Source of the DNA: Phyto melanocephala
Taxonomy: Eukaryota > Arthropoda > Insecta > Diptera > Rhinophoridae
Assembly (NCBI GenBank): GCA_941918925.1
Contig: OW799235.1
Coordinates: 31,919,201 to 31,983,200, forward strand
Length of the DNA: 64,000 bases
Reading direction: 5' to 3'
Below, in pieces: positions 46,101 through 58,190 of this stretch. Under the pieces are notes generated by a model, which did no database searches, was not told the DNA's origin, and saw only the letters and a list, made by a program, of their open reading frames with translations. The translations under genes and the position numbers were made by a program. Each line of letters starts with the position of its first letter. Positions within the stretch are counted from its first letter, which is position 1.

Positions 46101-46995
46101 GTATATCCTATTCAAGAAGTCAAAGTTTTGGTAAGAACATGCATAAGTATTTTAAAATGGCTTAACGGATATTAGAGACATACTTGTTCAATTTGAATTG
46201 TGGTCAAACCATGATACCATACCCAGAATTACAGCCATTTTTTAACATCTTTTTTAGTTTCTTCATGTTTGATATTATTTGATTATTGGAAAAGAATCTG
46301 TTAATATTTCAATTAAAAATATTAATTTCGTATTTAAAATTATTGTTATTTATTTATGTTTTTTTTGGTGTATTATTTACACACAATTAAATAAGAAAAT
46401 ATTGAACAATTAAGCATTTAAAAAAAATACCGGATTTTTAGTAATACAAATCAATGCATTTTATATACGAAAATTTAATGTGTCAAGAACACCAAAACTA
46501 GCAGGACTTAAAACCGGTTCATTAAAAACCACTTAATCTTTGTAATATTGACAGGGTATATTTCGACACACTAAACCTTTTTTTGTTAAATTATTTCAAA
46601 TATCAGAATATTATACAAGTTTAAAAATGACCATACTTCTCTCTCTACGTTAAGCCATGTCACTTGACTTATATATAAAATATTTTATGCTTCAAAATAA
46701 ATAGCAGCCCTTTTTCCAGCTTGTTAAATAATACGAAACACGTTTTAAATTTGTATTCAAACAAAATTTGTATAAATAATGTTCAGCCATTTATTTTCAT
46801 ATCTCTTCTGTATTATTTTGCCTACAAAAAGGATAAAAAAACCTTTTTTTTCATTCAGACATTTCGGCTTTTACCACTGAGCGTTTTTTTTAGATTTATG
46901 TGTATTTTCGGCTTAAATGCATAAAATGTTATTAAATAGAGATACAAAAATATAAAAAAGAAATGTTGGATTCATCCTTAGCACATCTTCATGTA
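46101..46995. other. AT-rich stretch, nothing recognised
   Basis: An AAAACCGGTTC word occurs at about 46512. Nothing else recognised. Confidence 0.4.
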
Positions 46996-47388
46996 AGGGG
47001 TGTCTCAAAATTACCGCATGATTTTAATTTGTCCCCATTTAGATAGTACAGTGTTGGCAACAATATTTGAAAAATAATGAAAGCCTGGCTGACGCAGTTA
47101 AAAAATTTCATACAAAATATGGATAAATATTTTAGTTTCGTCAACTATGAAAAGAATAATTGAAAAATTCAGGAAGACTATATTCTGCAAATCTTAAGAA
47201 GATCTCTACAGCGTATACTCAAAACTTTCATTATATTTGAAAAATTGTTCAATTATGAAGACAGTTTGTTTTATTGTGTAACGCTGCTACAATAAAAACT
47301 GTCAACCGTCGAGTTTTTTTAAGGTTGCCAATACTTTACCACACAGATGACACGAATTAGAATCTACTGTTAATTTTGTGCCACCCTT
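46996..47388 (+). mobile_element. 393-bp mariner deletion derivative
   Basis: TA-flanked (46994-46995, 47389-47390). Ends: AGGGGTGTCTCAAAATTACC and, on the minus strand, AAGGGTGGCACAAAATTAAC. It retains an N-terminal piece with ESLADAVKKFHTKYG-like text (across a frame change), the mariner helix-turn-helix spacing, and nothing of the catalytic core. Confidence 0.65.
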
Positions 47389-47390
47389 TA

Positions 47391-48477
47391 TATGTGTAAG
47401 TGATGCTGGTACACAAAACTTCTCATAGTTGTTGAGAAGGACATGTATTGTGTTATTATATACAACAACAATTTTCTACAACAACAAGATTTTGTCAAAT
47501 GTTTAATGTCAATAATGTGAAATCAATACAATGACAGCAACAAGTGGGTTACATAATTCTGAGAATATGTTAAGTAATGGCTTGCAGGAAATTTATTGTC
47601 ACAAATCTTTGTAAATTATTGCCCGTGACAAAATTTCCTTTTTATTCCCAGCACCAAGTAAATGGTGTGGGTTATATTCATTTTGTCATTTGGTTTGTAA
47701 AACATAGCAAATTTAGTATAAGAACCAATAAAGTATAACATTTTTTTAATAAATAAGTAAGCAGACGGAAAAGATTTAGGTGTGCCTGTCCGGCTACTGA
47801 ATGCACGGTGGAGCATGACAAAAAAAAATTAATAGCGATTTACTTATCTTTTTGAAACTGTGTAATAGGATTTTATTACTTCTTATATTACATAGTAATG
47901 AGAGGAGCCGTTACCAACATCATTATTTTAAAATACAGAATAATGGGCTGCTGGTAAAGACCCATAGTGCCAGAAAGAAGATTTTACCTTAATTTTGAAG
48001 ATTTTTTAATGATAATTTCTTTGAGAATTAAGTTCCTTTACACCTGCAACACATACAGGAAAATGTATTTAATTATGTCAGCTTTAAGCTAAATATTAAA
48101 AGAACAACCTCTTGTAGAGAATTACCATTTTCTAATGATGAATTCACCCATTACGTTAGGAAAGTTTGTCTAAAAAAACTTTTTTACTGCTACTATTCTG
48201 CAGTAAGATTTATTTATTTACATAAATTTGTGCGGTCAAAAAAGCTGTCATATGAAATACACATGGAAATAAAGCCAAATTCAAATATAGCAAATATTTG
48301 CTTAAATAAGCGTGACCAATATTTTTGTTAAATAAATATTTAATTCAATGCGATTTTAATTACACAAAACATCTTCAAAATATAACAAAAGACTTTGTAA
48401 CTATTGAATTAAATTAAAAATTTATGTTATAACATAAACTTAATTTTTAGTACGAATCTGAAACGTTCACAGCATTA
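47391..48477. other. Mostly AT-rich stretch with a family-A scrap at 47645-47712
   Basis: The scrap reads CCAGCACCAAGTAAATGGTG followed by TGGGTTATATTCATTTTGTC, the minus-strand version of the right end of family A (compare 11680-11737). The remainder shows no recognisable feature. Confidence 0.5.
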
Positions 48478-48479
48478 TA

Positions 48480-48860
48480 AAGGGTCCGCCAAATAACTTT
48501 TTTTTTTAAATTCTTTAAACAAAAATGTACCTTCGGCTGTGTGGCACGTAGCGCCGTCCTGTTTAAACAAAACGCTGCCAATATCCTCTTCTTCAATAAC
48601 GATCGCCATTGACTACGGCCACTCCTTGTCATTTTCGAAGAAAAATGGCCCAATTATGCCTCTGGACCAAAATCTGCACCAAAGAGTGACTCGTTTTTGG
48701 TGTATCGGCTTTTCAAATGTCAACAATGCATCAACAAACTTAGCGATGCACAGTTTGCTTTTTGTATGCACAACAGTTGCGTTTATTAAACATTTAGGAA
48801 CGTATGAAAATGTCAACGTTTACATGGTTGCGTTTAGGAATGCATGACTGTGTTTAGTTA
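48480..48860 (-). mobile_element. Mariner fragment, same family as 29356-29897
   Basis: Left end AAGGGTCCGCCAAATA after TA at 48478-48479, as in the 29356 copy. On the minus strand: QKRVTLWCRFWSRGIIGPFF (family VWCGxxxxGIIGPxFF block), an ENDKEWP segment, and KQDGATCHTA-like text with one frameshift (the second catalytic Asp region). The other TIR is not found; a family-B fragment begins at 48887. Confidence 0.7.
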
Positions 48861-48886
48861 CATTGCAAATGACGTTTTGGAACTCA

Positions 48887-49095
48887 CGCTATGTTGAAAT
48901 CAACTTTTTGAAGCCCCCAGACATTTCCAAGACACGTGTAAAGTACCAAAATATCAGAAATATTTGGGAGCAGATTGGTATCAGAAAAATCGCTTTATAA
49001 ACAACTGAGATATGATGAAAAAACCTAGACCAACTTATCTTTTAACACCAATACAAAGTGGATAAACCTAGGTTCAAATCCCAGTTAAGCAAAGA
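48887..49095 (+). repeat. Family-B fragment ending in a tRNA-like T arm
   Basis: Matches 15040-15300 (TATGTTGAAATCAACTTTTTG, AATATCAGAAATATT, CAACTGAGATATGA). At its 3' end it carries GGTTCAAATCCCAGTTAAGC, which fits a pol III B box (GGTTCAAATCC), followed by a long T run. The homologous spot at 15280 reads CATCGAATCCCAGCTGAGCC and is also followed by a T-rich tract. No A box or full tRNA fold was found upstream. Confidence 0.55.
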
Positions 49096-49099
49096 ATTT

Positions 49100-49757
49100 T
49101 TTTTTTTATTTTATTTTTTTTTAATACTTTCAACTGAATAATCAAAAAAAATGCTACTTAGAAATTTAAACCATTCATTTATAACTATTTAAATATGAAA
49201 TTGCTAAAATTAAACTCTCTTTGGAGACAACAATTCGCAACAATTTATAAAAAAACATGATTAATCTGCAAATCAAATTTTATTTGGCAATTTCAAGAAC
49301 ATAAACCTAATATCAAATTATTGTATAATTAAAGCCTAGTTAAAAGAGATTTTATAGCCAATCAAATAATTGCAATTTATTTTTACACAATTTAGCCATT
49401 CACCAATATCTATGCACACGTAGGCAAGTGGGTGCATGCGTAAGCATCCCGGACAGCTTTATTCAAGCATTCATTCATACAAATATGTTCATTTACTGTC
49501 ATTCATTTGTTCGTACAGTTATATTTATTCTATTCATCTGTATTTATCTTATACTAACAATGTCTACTACAATTTTGCTCTAAAGACTGTGAAAATGTCC
49601 AAACTGAAGCAAATAACTACACAAAAACAACAAACTGTCAACAATAAAGCATACATGCATGCACTCATTCATATGAAATCTTTAATATCATGTTTAACAA
49701 CACGTTCATATGAGTTTTCTCTCAATTCAAATATAAACGACTCAGTACAGGACTAAC
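49100..49757. other. AT-rich stretch, nothing recognised
   Basis: The plus-strand frame 49436-49756 has low-complexity, Tyr/Ser/His-rich text and no family resemblance. Confidence 0.4.
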
Positions 49758-51056
49758 CCCAGCTAGCATTTGGAAGATTGCTTTTTTTAAAAATCACCAA
49801 AGCGAGTCTTTTTCGAGTGCTTTTGGAGATCAAAAACTGATTAATCACTTGCACGTTTAAAAAATGACTCGAAAATGAGTCGCGCTTATGATTAAAAAGT
49901 GTTTGTTTTAAAATACAACAACAAATTGTATAGCAATCGAAAATTGATCATCCAGGTTTTTAAAAGATAAGCATTTTATCCGTTATTTATTATCATAATG
50001 TGCGCATCTGGAAGATTAAAAACTTCTTGATCGCAAAAAGATCATGCAGGCGTTTAAAATGTGATTAATTTTGTGTGTTTTATGATCATATTTTGCGCAG
50101 ATTGATGATTAAAAACTGCTTGTTATGCTGTTTTTTTCTTAAGTATAACGGGATAATTTTTGCGTATTGTTAAGTAAATGTCAAAAAGTTGCATTTGTGT
50201 CTATTTGTTAAAGTTAATTCGAGGTGTTAAGATCGTAAAATTGAAAACATATTTAAAATAATTAATAAATAAATACAAAAAGTGTGTTAAATTAAAAATA
50301 AATAAATTTAAAACAAAGTAAGTGAATATATTAAAATAAAAAAAGTACAAGTGAATTATTTATTTTGATATTTTTTTTTTGTGTTTACACTAAATATTTG
50401 TTTATTTAAAAAAGTATTTTTTGAATTTCTTAAAAGTATTATTTTAAAAATCTCTTAATTTAGTTCTATAATTTTTTTAAGTTATTTCTATGTAAATTAT
50501 TATTTTTTATTTAATTTTTCTTTTTAATAAATTTTAATGTACATATATGAATTTTATTTTAATCTTTTATTTTTGTTAAGAGAGCACTGTGAAAACCGAC
50601 CTAAAACAAAATTGAAAATGAGTCAAATATGATAAGAAAATCGACTAATAATGACTCGAAAATGAGTCGCATACTAATAAAAATATGACTGAAAAATGAC
50701 TCGAAAATGACTCACAAAAATAGTCGCATACGATTAAAAATATAACTCAAAAAAGACTCGCAAGCGATTACAAATACGACTCAAAAATGACTCGAAAGAG
50801 ACTCATAAATGATAATTAAACTACTGAAAAATGACTAGAAAACGACTCGAAAATGACTCGAAATTGAATCAAAACTGACCAGAAAAACGAGTCATAAATG
50901 ACTCATCAAGAAGAGTCGCGGCTAGGGTACCATTTTCTCCCGCCAAATTAATCATATTCGACTCGAAGAAGAGCGCATATGCGATCGTTTTTAATCGCGC
51001 AGAGGTATCAAAAAAGACTCGAATTTGATTCAAATTCTCAAAAAATGCTGGCAGGG
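49758..51056. mobile_element. TIR element filled with GACTCGAAAAT-type motifs
   Basis: Short ends mirror each other: CCCAGCTAGCATTT at the left and CCCTGCCAGCATTT on the minus strand at the right (12 of 14 bases). Both sides also share a GATTAAAAACnnCTT/CGAT word about 200-300 bp and 60-80 bp inside. Between 50615 and 51020 there are about 20 TGACTCGAAAA-, GACTCAAAAA- or AATGAGTCG-type words, plus further ones at 49790 and 49865. GACTCGAAAATGAGTC is itself an inverted repeat. The centre (50150-50600) is simple AT-rich DNA. It has no coding capacity. The target duplication was not resolved, so the superfamily is open. Confidence 0.6.
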
Positions 51057-52306
51057 ACGAACTTTACTTATGCACACACAAACAATAACATCAACATACA
51101 TACTTACACGCATTGCACCCCTATCAAATTGTTAGTCTATTTAGTTAGTGGTAGTGCTTCTACTAGTAGTTGTGCTTGTGTATGTGTGTTTTAAATAAAT
51201 GTTAAAATCTAATGGCAACATTTTGTGTTAAGCCACACGTTATTGCTTCAATGTTTTAGTAAGTTCTATTATTCCTACACTTATGCACTGCTTTAGACTT
51301 TATAGTGCGTCACACAGTGTTTATCTCATATTTAGGTTGATAAAAAATTGGACAAAGTCATATTACACTAACTCTGATCGATGAATCTAAAAGTATGATA
51401 TGATCGCATCAAAATTAATTCATTTTAATATAAGAATAAGAATTAATCTTAAGGATCAAAAGAGTCTTAGATGGCTTTCTCGAAAACTTTTCTCTTGATA
51501 ATAGAGTTTTATACTTATCGCTATGGCTATTTCTGTTAATCATAAAAAATGTATTAGTTATTATTGAAGTAGATAATAAAATAATTTGCGTTCCATTTAT
51601 GAAAGACTTATTATATATAAATTGTACTAAAAGTGTGTGTAAAATATTATCGAAAATTTTCTTTCTTTTAAAATGCCTATAGATGCTATAATGTAATGAA
51701 TATAATGTCCTTTGCAGCTCGTCTGTGTAACGCATATGCGAAATGTCAAGTTATGTAGAACTCCAATACATAAATCTGATTGAATTTAACCTTAACAGTT
51801 GGTAGAGCTTATGTTAGTTTTGTACGCTACTGTGCTTTTTCGTTTACTCAAATTTATCTGAAACTTAGAAAACCCTACAAAAAAGTCGAATCACACAATT
51901 TCGATAGCGAGTTTACATCACATCTAGGTGATAGTTCCATGCCCTTAAATCAATTAACAATGTGGCATGAGCTCTGTGGCATCAAAAGGTCGTTAGTTTC
52001 CATAGATTCTAATTCAGGTAAAAATACGTTTTTAATCATTCGCCTGTATCGCACGCCGTTACAAATTCGTTCTCAGAAAAATATGGACAGATGACGCAGC
52101 TGATCAAAAACTCAGACCAAATATTGACTTTGGATACAAACGGATACATTAAATCATTGAATCTCATAAGAATTTCGTATTGTATTAAATTGATTAGTTT
52201 GTTTGTTGTATGTGAAATTACCAGGTTGACCAGAGATTATTTTTTTTTATTCGGATTTTGCAATTGCAAAACATTGACACCACTCATTTAAGTTTGCTTT
52301 AAATAT
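51057..52306. other. Stretch without recognised feature
   Basis: The plus-strand 104-codon frame at 51780-52094 has balanced composition and is the best candidate for an unknown exon here, but I see no motif, splice context or homology to support it. Confidence 0.35.
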
Positions 52307-52553
52307 CTGTGGCTTGGAGCTAAAAGGGCCAATGTCACTTTTTTGCTCTTTTGAGTTAATCATTGCATTAGATTTGTTTTCTTGCTCTATTTCATTATGG
52401 TAAAACAGCTGAAGTCATTCTTAGCCCAAAACAGCTTCAGAAATAAAATGCTGGCCAATGTCACTATGAAAGCGCCTATAAAAGTTAAAGTTCAATTCCA
52501 ATTTTCTCAAAAGTAAATATTTTGACACTGGCTCTTTTAGCTCCCAGCCCCAG
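52307..52553. mobile_element. 247-bp palindromic MITE
   Basis: The ends mirror each other over about 32 bp: CTGTGGCTTGGAGCTAAAAG at the left against CTGGGGCTGGGAGCTAAAAG on the minus strand at the right, both continuing with a GGCCAATGTCA / AGCCAGTGTCA block. The inside has a second imperfect palindrome (AACAGCTGAAG..AACAGCTTCAG) and a repeat of GGCCAATGTCACT. The target duplication is not clear (AT-rich flanks). Confidence 0.6.
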
Positions 52554-52619
52554 ATAGACAAAAGTAGTTCACAGATGTGAGAAACTCACTCACTTCTATA
52601 CAGATGTAAAATATGGGGT

Positions 52620-52990
52620 CTATTTAAAAGCGGAATATCATGACTGCAAGTTTTCACTGACCATTGCGTACGAAGGATTATTTAATGCTTTTGGTCCAAC
52701 ACTGTAACTAACGCTAAGCACCTTCGAAGCACGAACCAACAGCCAATTTACAACGACATCCTGAAAATGATATTTGGATGGTTTGGTCATAATATAAGAT
52801 TCGATAACGATTTAGCAAAGATAGTGGTGCAGTACAAGCCCCAATGTTCTCGGCGCCGTGGATGCCCAAAAACTACTTGACACTTTGCAACTGTACGTGG
52901 GCTGACTACTGCAGGGTTTTCATATAACGAAACATTAAGAAGAGCCCACAGAGCATTGAAAGATACCAATTGAGACCATTTACTTCCCAG
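52620..52990 (+). pseudogene. LINE reverse-transcriptase C-terminal fragment
   Basis: Across frames: VFTDHCVRRII, then STNQQPIYNDILKMIFGWFG and HNIR, then SRRRGCPKTT and GFSYNETLRRAHRALKD. This is the C-terminal signature of RTE/BovB-like and related LINEs (RCLRxIL..W...T.Q.PI...I...RWxGHxLR ... GKRRRGRPKTTW ... A.DR..W). The single opal/amber breaks and frame changes show it is dead, and no 5' portion is visible. Confidence 0.6.
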
Positions 52991-54064
52991 CTTGGAAATA
53001 GTAGAGCATCATCATATATCTTTTATTGTCTTGAGAATTTCCGATTATTAGACAACATTTGATGAACTGAATAAGATTTAACTATAAAGTTAAATTTTGG
53101 ACTTCGTGTTCTTGGACATTAAGTAAAACTCAATGATAAATGTATGGTTGTAAGTGGCTTACCTACACCCCAAAATCATTTCTAAGTTTCTTTAAATTTA
53201 ATTTCGTTTACACCATATTATATCTATTTTAGTAGCATCGCTTATAAATAAAAGAACAATTACTTAAGTACTTTAAAGCTTAAATTTGTGTACGCATTGT
53301 ATTTGTTCCCTAAAAAGTCAGTGTTCAATATCATACAATTTTTAACAATGTAAGCCAACAGGAGAACATATCTCTCATTGCTAGGGTATAAACATTATCC
53401 AGCAATCAAATATATAAATCACACTTACAATCAGGTCTTACGACATTACTTAACAGTGTCCTTTTTATGGAGAACTAAATAGAAACATAAAAATTACAAA
53501 ATTGACCCTAAAATACTACCGAGGGATCAATTATTTTGCTTTTGCAAATATTTTTGCTTTGTCAAGCTTAAAAATAAGATTTTCTAGTTCGAATCTGCAA
53601 TCACATTTTACAACATCATCATCATTTTCATTTGTATAATAAACAAATAATAAAATTCCCATTTCACCCATTTAACTTTTCCAGCTAATTTATTAAAATT
53701 TCAATACATATATTAAGTTACGAAAAAAAATGAAGGGATGGGAAAAGAATACTTCAGGATTAATTATTTTATGTGATTAATTTGAAAAATTTTTACTGTA
53801 AACCAAGGTAATTTAATGAACAGCCATACATTTGTATAACAAAAATTATCTTGGAATACTTTGCATTGCACAACAGCTATTTGAGATAAAAACTGCCCAA
53901 CATTTTATGGATTTATAACAATTCCCTAAAGCAATTAATGTAATAGAAAATTCACTATATTTTTGTCAACGAAGAGTGGGACACTATGTCTTACCTAATT
54001 CATCCCAAATGTAATTTATTTAACATTATTTCTAACTTTTAAAGAAACGATTTTTTACCACCTT
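52991..54064. other. AT-rich stretch, nothing recognised
   Basis: No motif or terminal repeat recognised. Confidence 0.45.
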
Positions 54065-56510
54065 TAAATACCCACGACAAAAAAAATAGTGTGGAGGTAT
54101 TTTAATTTTGTCATTCCGTTTGTTACATATCAAAATATCCATTTTAGACAACATAAATTATTTTTTTTCCGAGTTCTGGTTTAATTTTATGACGATCTAG
54201 CTATTTTTGTATACACAAAGTTTGTTTAATATTAAAAATCTATATACATAAAAGAGTAACGTGACTGACTGACTGACTGACTGATTCATCATCGCACAGC
54301 CCAAACGCAAAGAGCAAGAAACATGAAATTTAGACAATCGGTTACTCTTTCAATGTATAGCTCCACTAAGAAGGGATTTTTGGAAATTCGTACTTTAAGG
54401 GGGTAAAAAAGGGTAAAAACGGGTAAGATCGATGTAATCTTATATCTGCTAAACTTAAAATGATACAAATTAAATTGAAAAAGTATTGTAATTTGCACAA
54501 AAAATAAGCTGACAGGTGTCTGGCCTTTTTTGGATTTTTCAACCCCTAAGGGGAAAAAACGGGTAAAAACTATTATTTGGTACTTTTTTGGTACCCTATG
54601 TAACTTCCAAACGCATAAAGCAAGGAAAAAAATTTAAACTGTTTTAAGTAATCCGCGAAAAAATATTAATAGGAATTTGGCACTTTTTTCAAATTCATAT
54701 GCATAAGGGGTAAAAATTGTCCCTATTTTTGGTACTTTTTTTTAAATAAACTTTTCTTATATTATTCAGTGGGACAAAATTTGACAATTATTATTTCCTA
54801 AGAGAATATGGACAACTATTTAGGTGAAATTTTTGGAAACTTTTTTGGGGACAAGGTACCAAAAAGGGGAAAAATCCGGAAAATGTATGTAATTCCTAAT
54901 TAGACGGCAAATTTTCACAAAACTTTTAATTGGGATTTCACAAGGCATAAAAAATTATATAATTTAGTAAAAATTGAAACACATTCATAACAGGGTAGAA
55001 AAGTTAAAAAATCGGGAAGAATTTGGTACTTTTTGAACATAATTACTTTTATGCAAAAAAGAGTAGATTTACTGACTTTAAATCATGTCTATTAAAATAT
55101 AATAAATGAATATTTTCGATCTTTTTAATTTATATAAGCAGTTGTTTCTTGTTGGCTATATCGATATATTAGAAAGAGAGTTACAGCACGTAATGCAAGA
55201 GCATGTCAAAATACAAAATCCTTCCTACATCAAAAAAAAACCATTTTGTCTAAACGCATTGACGTAGAGCAATAACACCTTAAAAATATATATCCTGAGT
55301 AAAAAAATAACTCTTCCTGAAGATAACGATAAGTGTTATAGATCAAAAAATGTATGAAAATTTATACCGCACAGTATCTGTTTCGGTATATTCAAAATTT
55401 AAAACGTAATAAGACTGACAAAATTAGATTTATGATTCTGAAATTTCTTTTTGGTCAATAGACTTGTTCTAAAGAAAAATTTCAGTGACACGCCCACTTT
55501 TACGCCCACCTATAAAATAACGCCTAATATCTAAGTCATATAATTTTTCTTTAAATAAAGGTTTTGGAAGGGACTTTATATTGAAATATCTAAGTTGTAT
55601 TTATTAGCAGAAGCTACTTTGATACGCCTACTTTAACGACCACATTTTACGACAGAATTAGAAGTATGGTGATGAAATGCGCAGATAGAAATTTTTGGTC
55701 AATGTCATTGATATCAGAAAATTAAGGTGCAATGCCTACTTTAACGATTACCTCCCATGTAACGCTTTTTCTTATATTTACATAATTTCTCTACGGACAA
55801 AATTTTTTAAAGAATATATTGGAACGCCAATTTTAATGCCCACTTTCACTGCAAGACTAAAGCTATGAAAACATTTTAATACAAAATCGAAGTTAAACAA
55901 AGAAAGTGATATATATTTTCGTCTGAAGAGATTATTTCATAGCGAAAAGAGCAAAAAAAGGGTTTGATAAGCACTATATAGAAACTACTATAACCACTAT
56001 ATTCGAACCGATTTTTATGATCGATATCTTATTTTATTGCTATTACATATGACTTTGCGATAAAGTAATAAATTTGAACAATTTTTGCCGTTTTCGATTT
56101 TCATGATGTTTTGAAAACAAAAAAATTGCTATTTTGACGTAGAAAATATATTTTTTTCTTTAATTTTTTATTATAACTCCGAAACTACTCATCCGATTAA
56201 AACGTAATATATAAACGGATTACGTTAATCCAAATTTTTAAGGTTTATTTTAACAATATTGGACTAACCGTTTTCGAGTTATTATTGATTATGTGGAGCG
56301 ACGTCTAAAATAATCTTGAATTAAAAAAAAAAAATTAAAAAAAAAACCTCTCCATAGAATTTAAAATTTGGACGATATTTGTTCTACTGGAACCACAACA
56401 CATCAAAATTTTATAGTGCATATTACATTTTTAAAATTTTGTTGCCTTGTGTAATTGATGGTGGGTACCAAGAATTCGGCACAGCCCAATATAGTTCTCT
56501 TACTAGTTAA
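54065..56510 (-). repeat. Family-A repeat (copy A3) split by a Helitron
   Basis: The left part (54065-54235) matches the right end of family A in reverse (TTTTGTCATTCCGTTTGTTA, CATTTTAGACAACATAAA, GACGATCTAGCTAT). After the Helitron the match resumes at about 55150 (TATCGATATATTAGAAAGAG) and runs through the GTAAACGCATTGACG-like block, ATTTATACCGCACAGTA and the ACGCCCACTTTTACGCCCAC boxes to the tip at 56455-56510, where a degenerate hairpin (ATTCGGCACAGCCCAAT) is seen. A segment of about 450 bp at 55960-56440 has no counterpart in copy A2. The mariner found in A1 and A2 is absent; the site reads TTAAACAAAG near 55900. Confidence 0.65.
54239..55150 (+). mobile_element. Non-autonomous Helitron inserted in family A
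   Basis: The 5' end TCTATATACATAAAAGAGTA follows an A at 54238 and is continued by GACTGACTGACTGACTGACT and a GATTCATCATCGCACAGCCC run, the well-known start of an insect Helitron group. Downstream are repeated GGGGTAAAAAAGGGTAAAAA-type segments. The host repeat resumes at about 55150, bounding it at about 910 bp. The CTRR 3' terminus and hairpin were not located, so the right border is approximate. Confidence 0.7.
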
Positions 56511-57689
56511 TTCTTCGGATATAAGGACAATTCGATGTGGTCGCACTTCTTCTAAACTAAACAGTTGTAAATATCTACAAAGAAGTATCAGAACAACAAC
56601 AAAAAAAAAACAATTTGGTGTCTTCTATTGCTTAAAAAGCGTTTTGAATTCTTTGTCCATTTTTTCCCTTTAACACCACTGTGCCAGAAGTTCTATCTTT
56701 GTACTACTTATTTCACCTACTAGTTTAGGTAACACTACGTGTGTCTAATATACAAATAACTATTATCTATGTATGTGTATGTATGTTAGCATGTTACTCT
56801 GTTCTAACATGTTTCTGTGTATCTCTAAAGTATTATCTGTATATAAATTCACAAGATGATTGCTTAATATTCTGAAGACTTCGTTCAATTTATTTGTCAT
56901 TGACAAACAAGAAGTTGAAACAGTTTATAATTAAGACACTAGTTGATTGTTCAAAAACAAAATCAAAAAAGACTTGAGATTGTGAAAATTGGAAAAGTTT
57001 CAAAAAATAAAAAATAAAAAACTGCTGAACATGTAATTTTATAAAAGTTCATAAAATGGGATACAAATTGTGGTCTTCCTGCAATACTTATGATATAAAA
57101 TTTTTCTTATAAAGCCAGCAATATATATAGTTCAAGGTTTACTAAAAGAAAGTTATAAATGACAATTTTTAAATGTGGATCATTCACCAATAAAAAAAAA
57201 ATTTTTTTCAATATTAGGAAAATTTTCATCAGTACTACCAGTAAGAAAAATACAATTTTTGTAGGGAAATGACTCTTATTTTGTTTACATAAAAATTGAG
57301 TTTAAAAACATTAAAACAAATTATTAAAAAAAATATCCTAAACTTAAATAAAATGCCGGTAGTCGGAAATAATCTTTACAAGATCGCAAAAGCAAATAAT
57401 TTAAAATACTTAGCTTATCCAGCTATGAGTCTTTTAAAAGATCAAATTTGTAATTGATATGGGAATAATTCATTAAAATTATTTACAAGTCTCGAAACTT
57501 GATATACATACAAATATTCTGACCTTCAATGTTAAGGTTTTAATAGTAATTGTTCTGATATAGAGAAAAAGTAATGAAGAAGAGAATTTTTTCTTATGCG
57601 CCACAATGCAGCATGGTGTAATCCATGCTTTTAGTAACAATGAAACATTGGATATTAATGAGAAGAAATGCTTGGTTTGTTGCATGCGT
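56511..57689. other. AT-rich stretch, nothing recognised
   Basis: No motif or terminal repeat recognised. Confidence 0.4.
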
Positions 57690-58190
57690 TAGTCGCTTAT
57701 AAAATGCTTTCGGGGAATAGATGGGAACTTCTATTTCTATTCCAAAAGCTAAATAAGTGTACCTTTGCAAATGATATGACGCTGATGTGGGTTAAGGCTA
57801 ATGTAGACAAAGTTGGGAATGATGCTGCCGAATAACTCCTGTCTGTGGGATCTGTGACTATATTCTGTGGACCAGAATCCAGAATTGATCGGGATGATGA
57901 GTTAGTACGGGCAAAGTGCTTTCAATGGGGAAACTTCAATAAGCTTGAGATGGTGGATGGAGCAAACTACTTGTATATAGGCACATGCGGATATTGAGCG
58001 TCATAACAAAAATATAGAAAAGTTTCTCACATTTAATCGGAGTACGATAGGTTGGATAATTGCTATGTTTATAAGGCAAAGAAACTTCAAAGACCATCTG
58101 ATTTGGATGAACATTGTGAATGTGCCTGAAGAATGCTGAGACATAAGCGCATATAGTGTGTAAATATTCATAACTGAAAAGCGAAAGTTT
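57690..58190 (+). pseudogene. Decayed LINE RNase H fragment
   Basis: Reads FANDMTLMWVKANVDKVGND followed by AAE and a stop, the position of the WVPGHxGIxGNExAD block, then GSVTIFCGPESRIDRDDELV. Further on, frame-shifted text resembles the C-terminal EExET..HIxC cluster. Several stops; a 5'-truncated dead copy. Confidence 0.5.

Noticed and set aside
51780..52094. 104-codon plus-strand frame that might be a host exon
   Set aside because: Balanced composition but no recognisable domain, no clear splice sites and no supporting neighbour.
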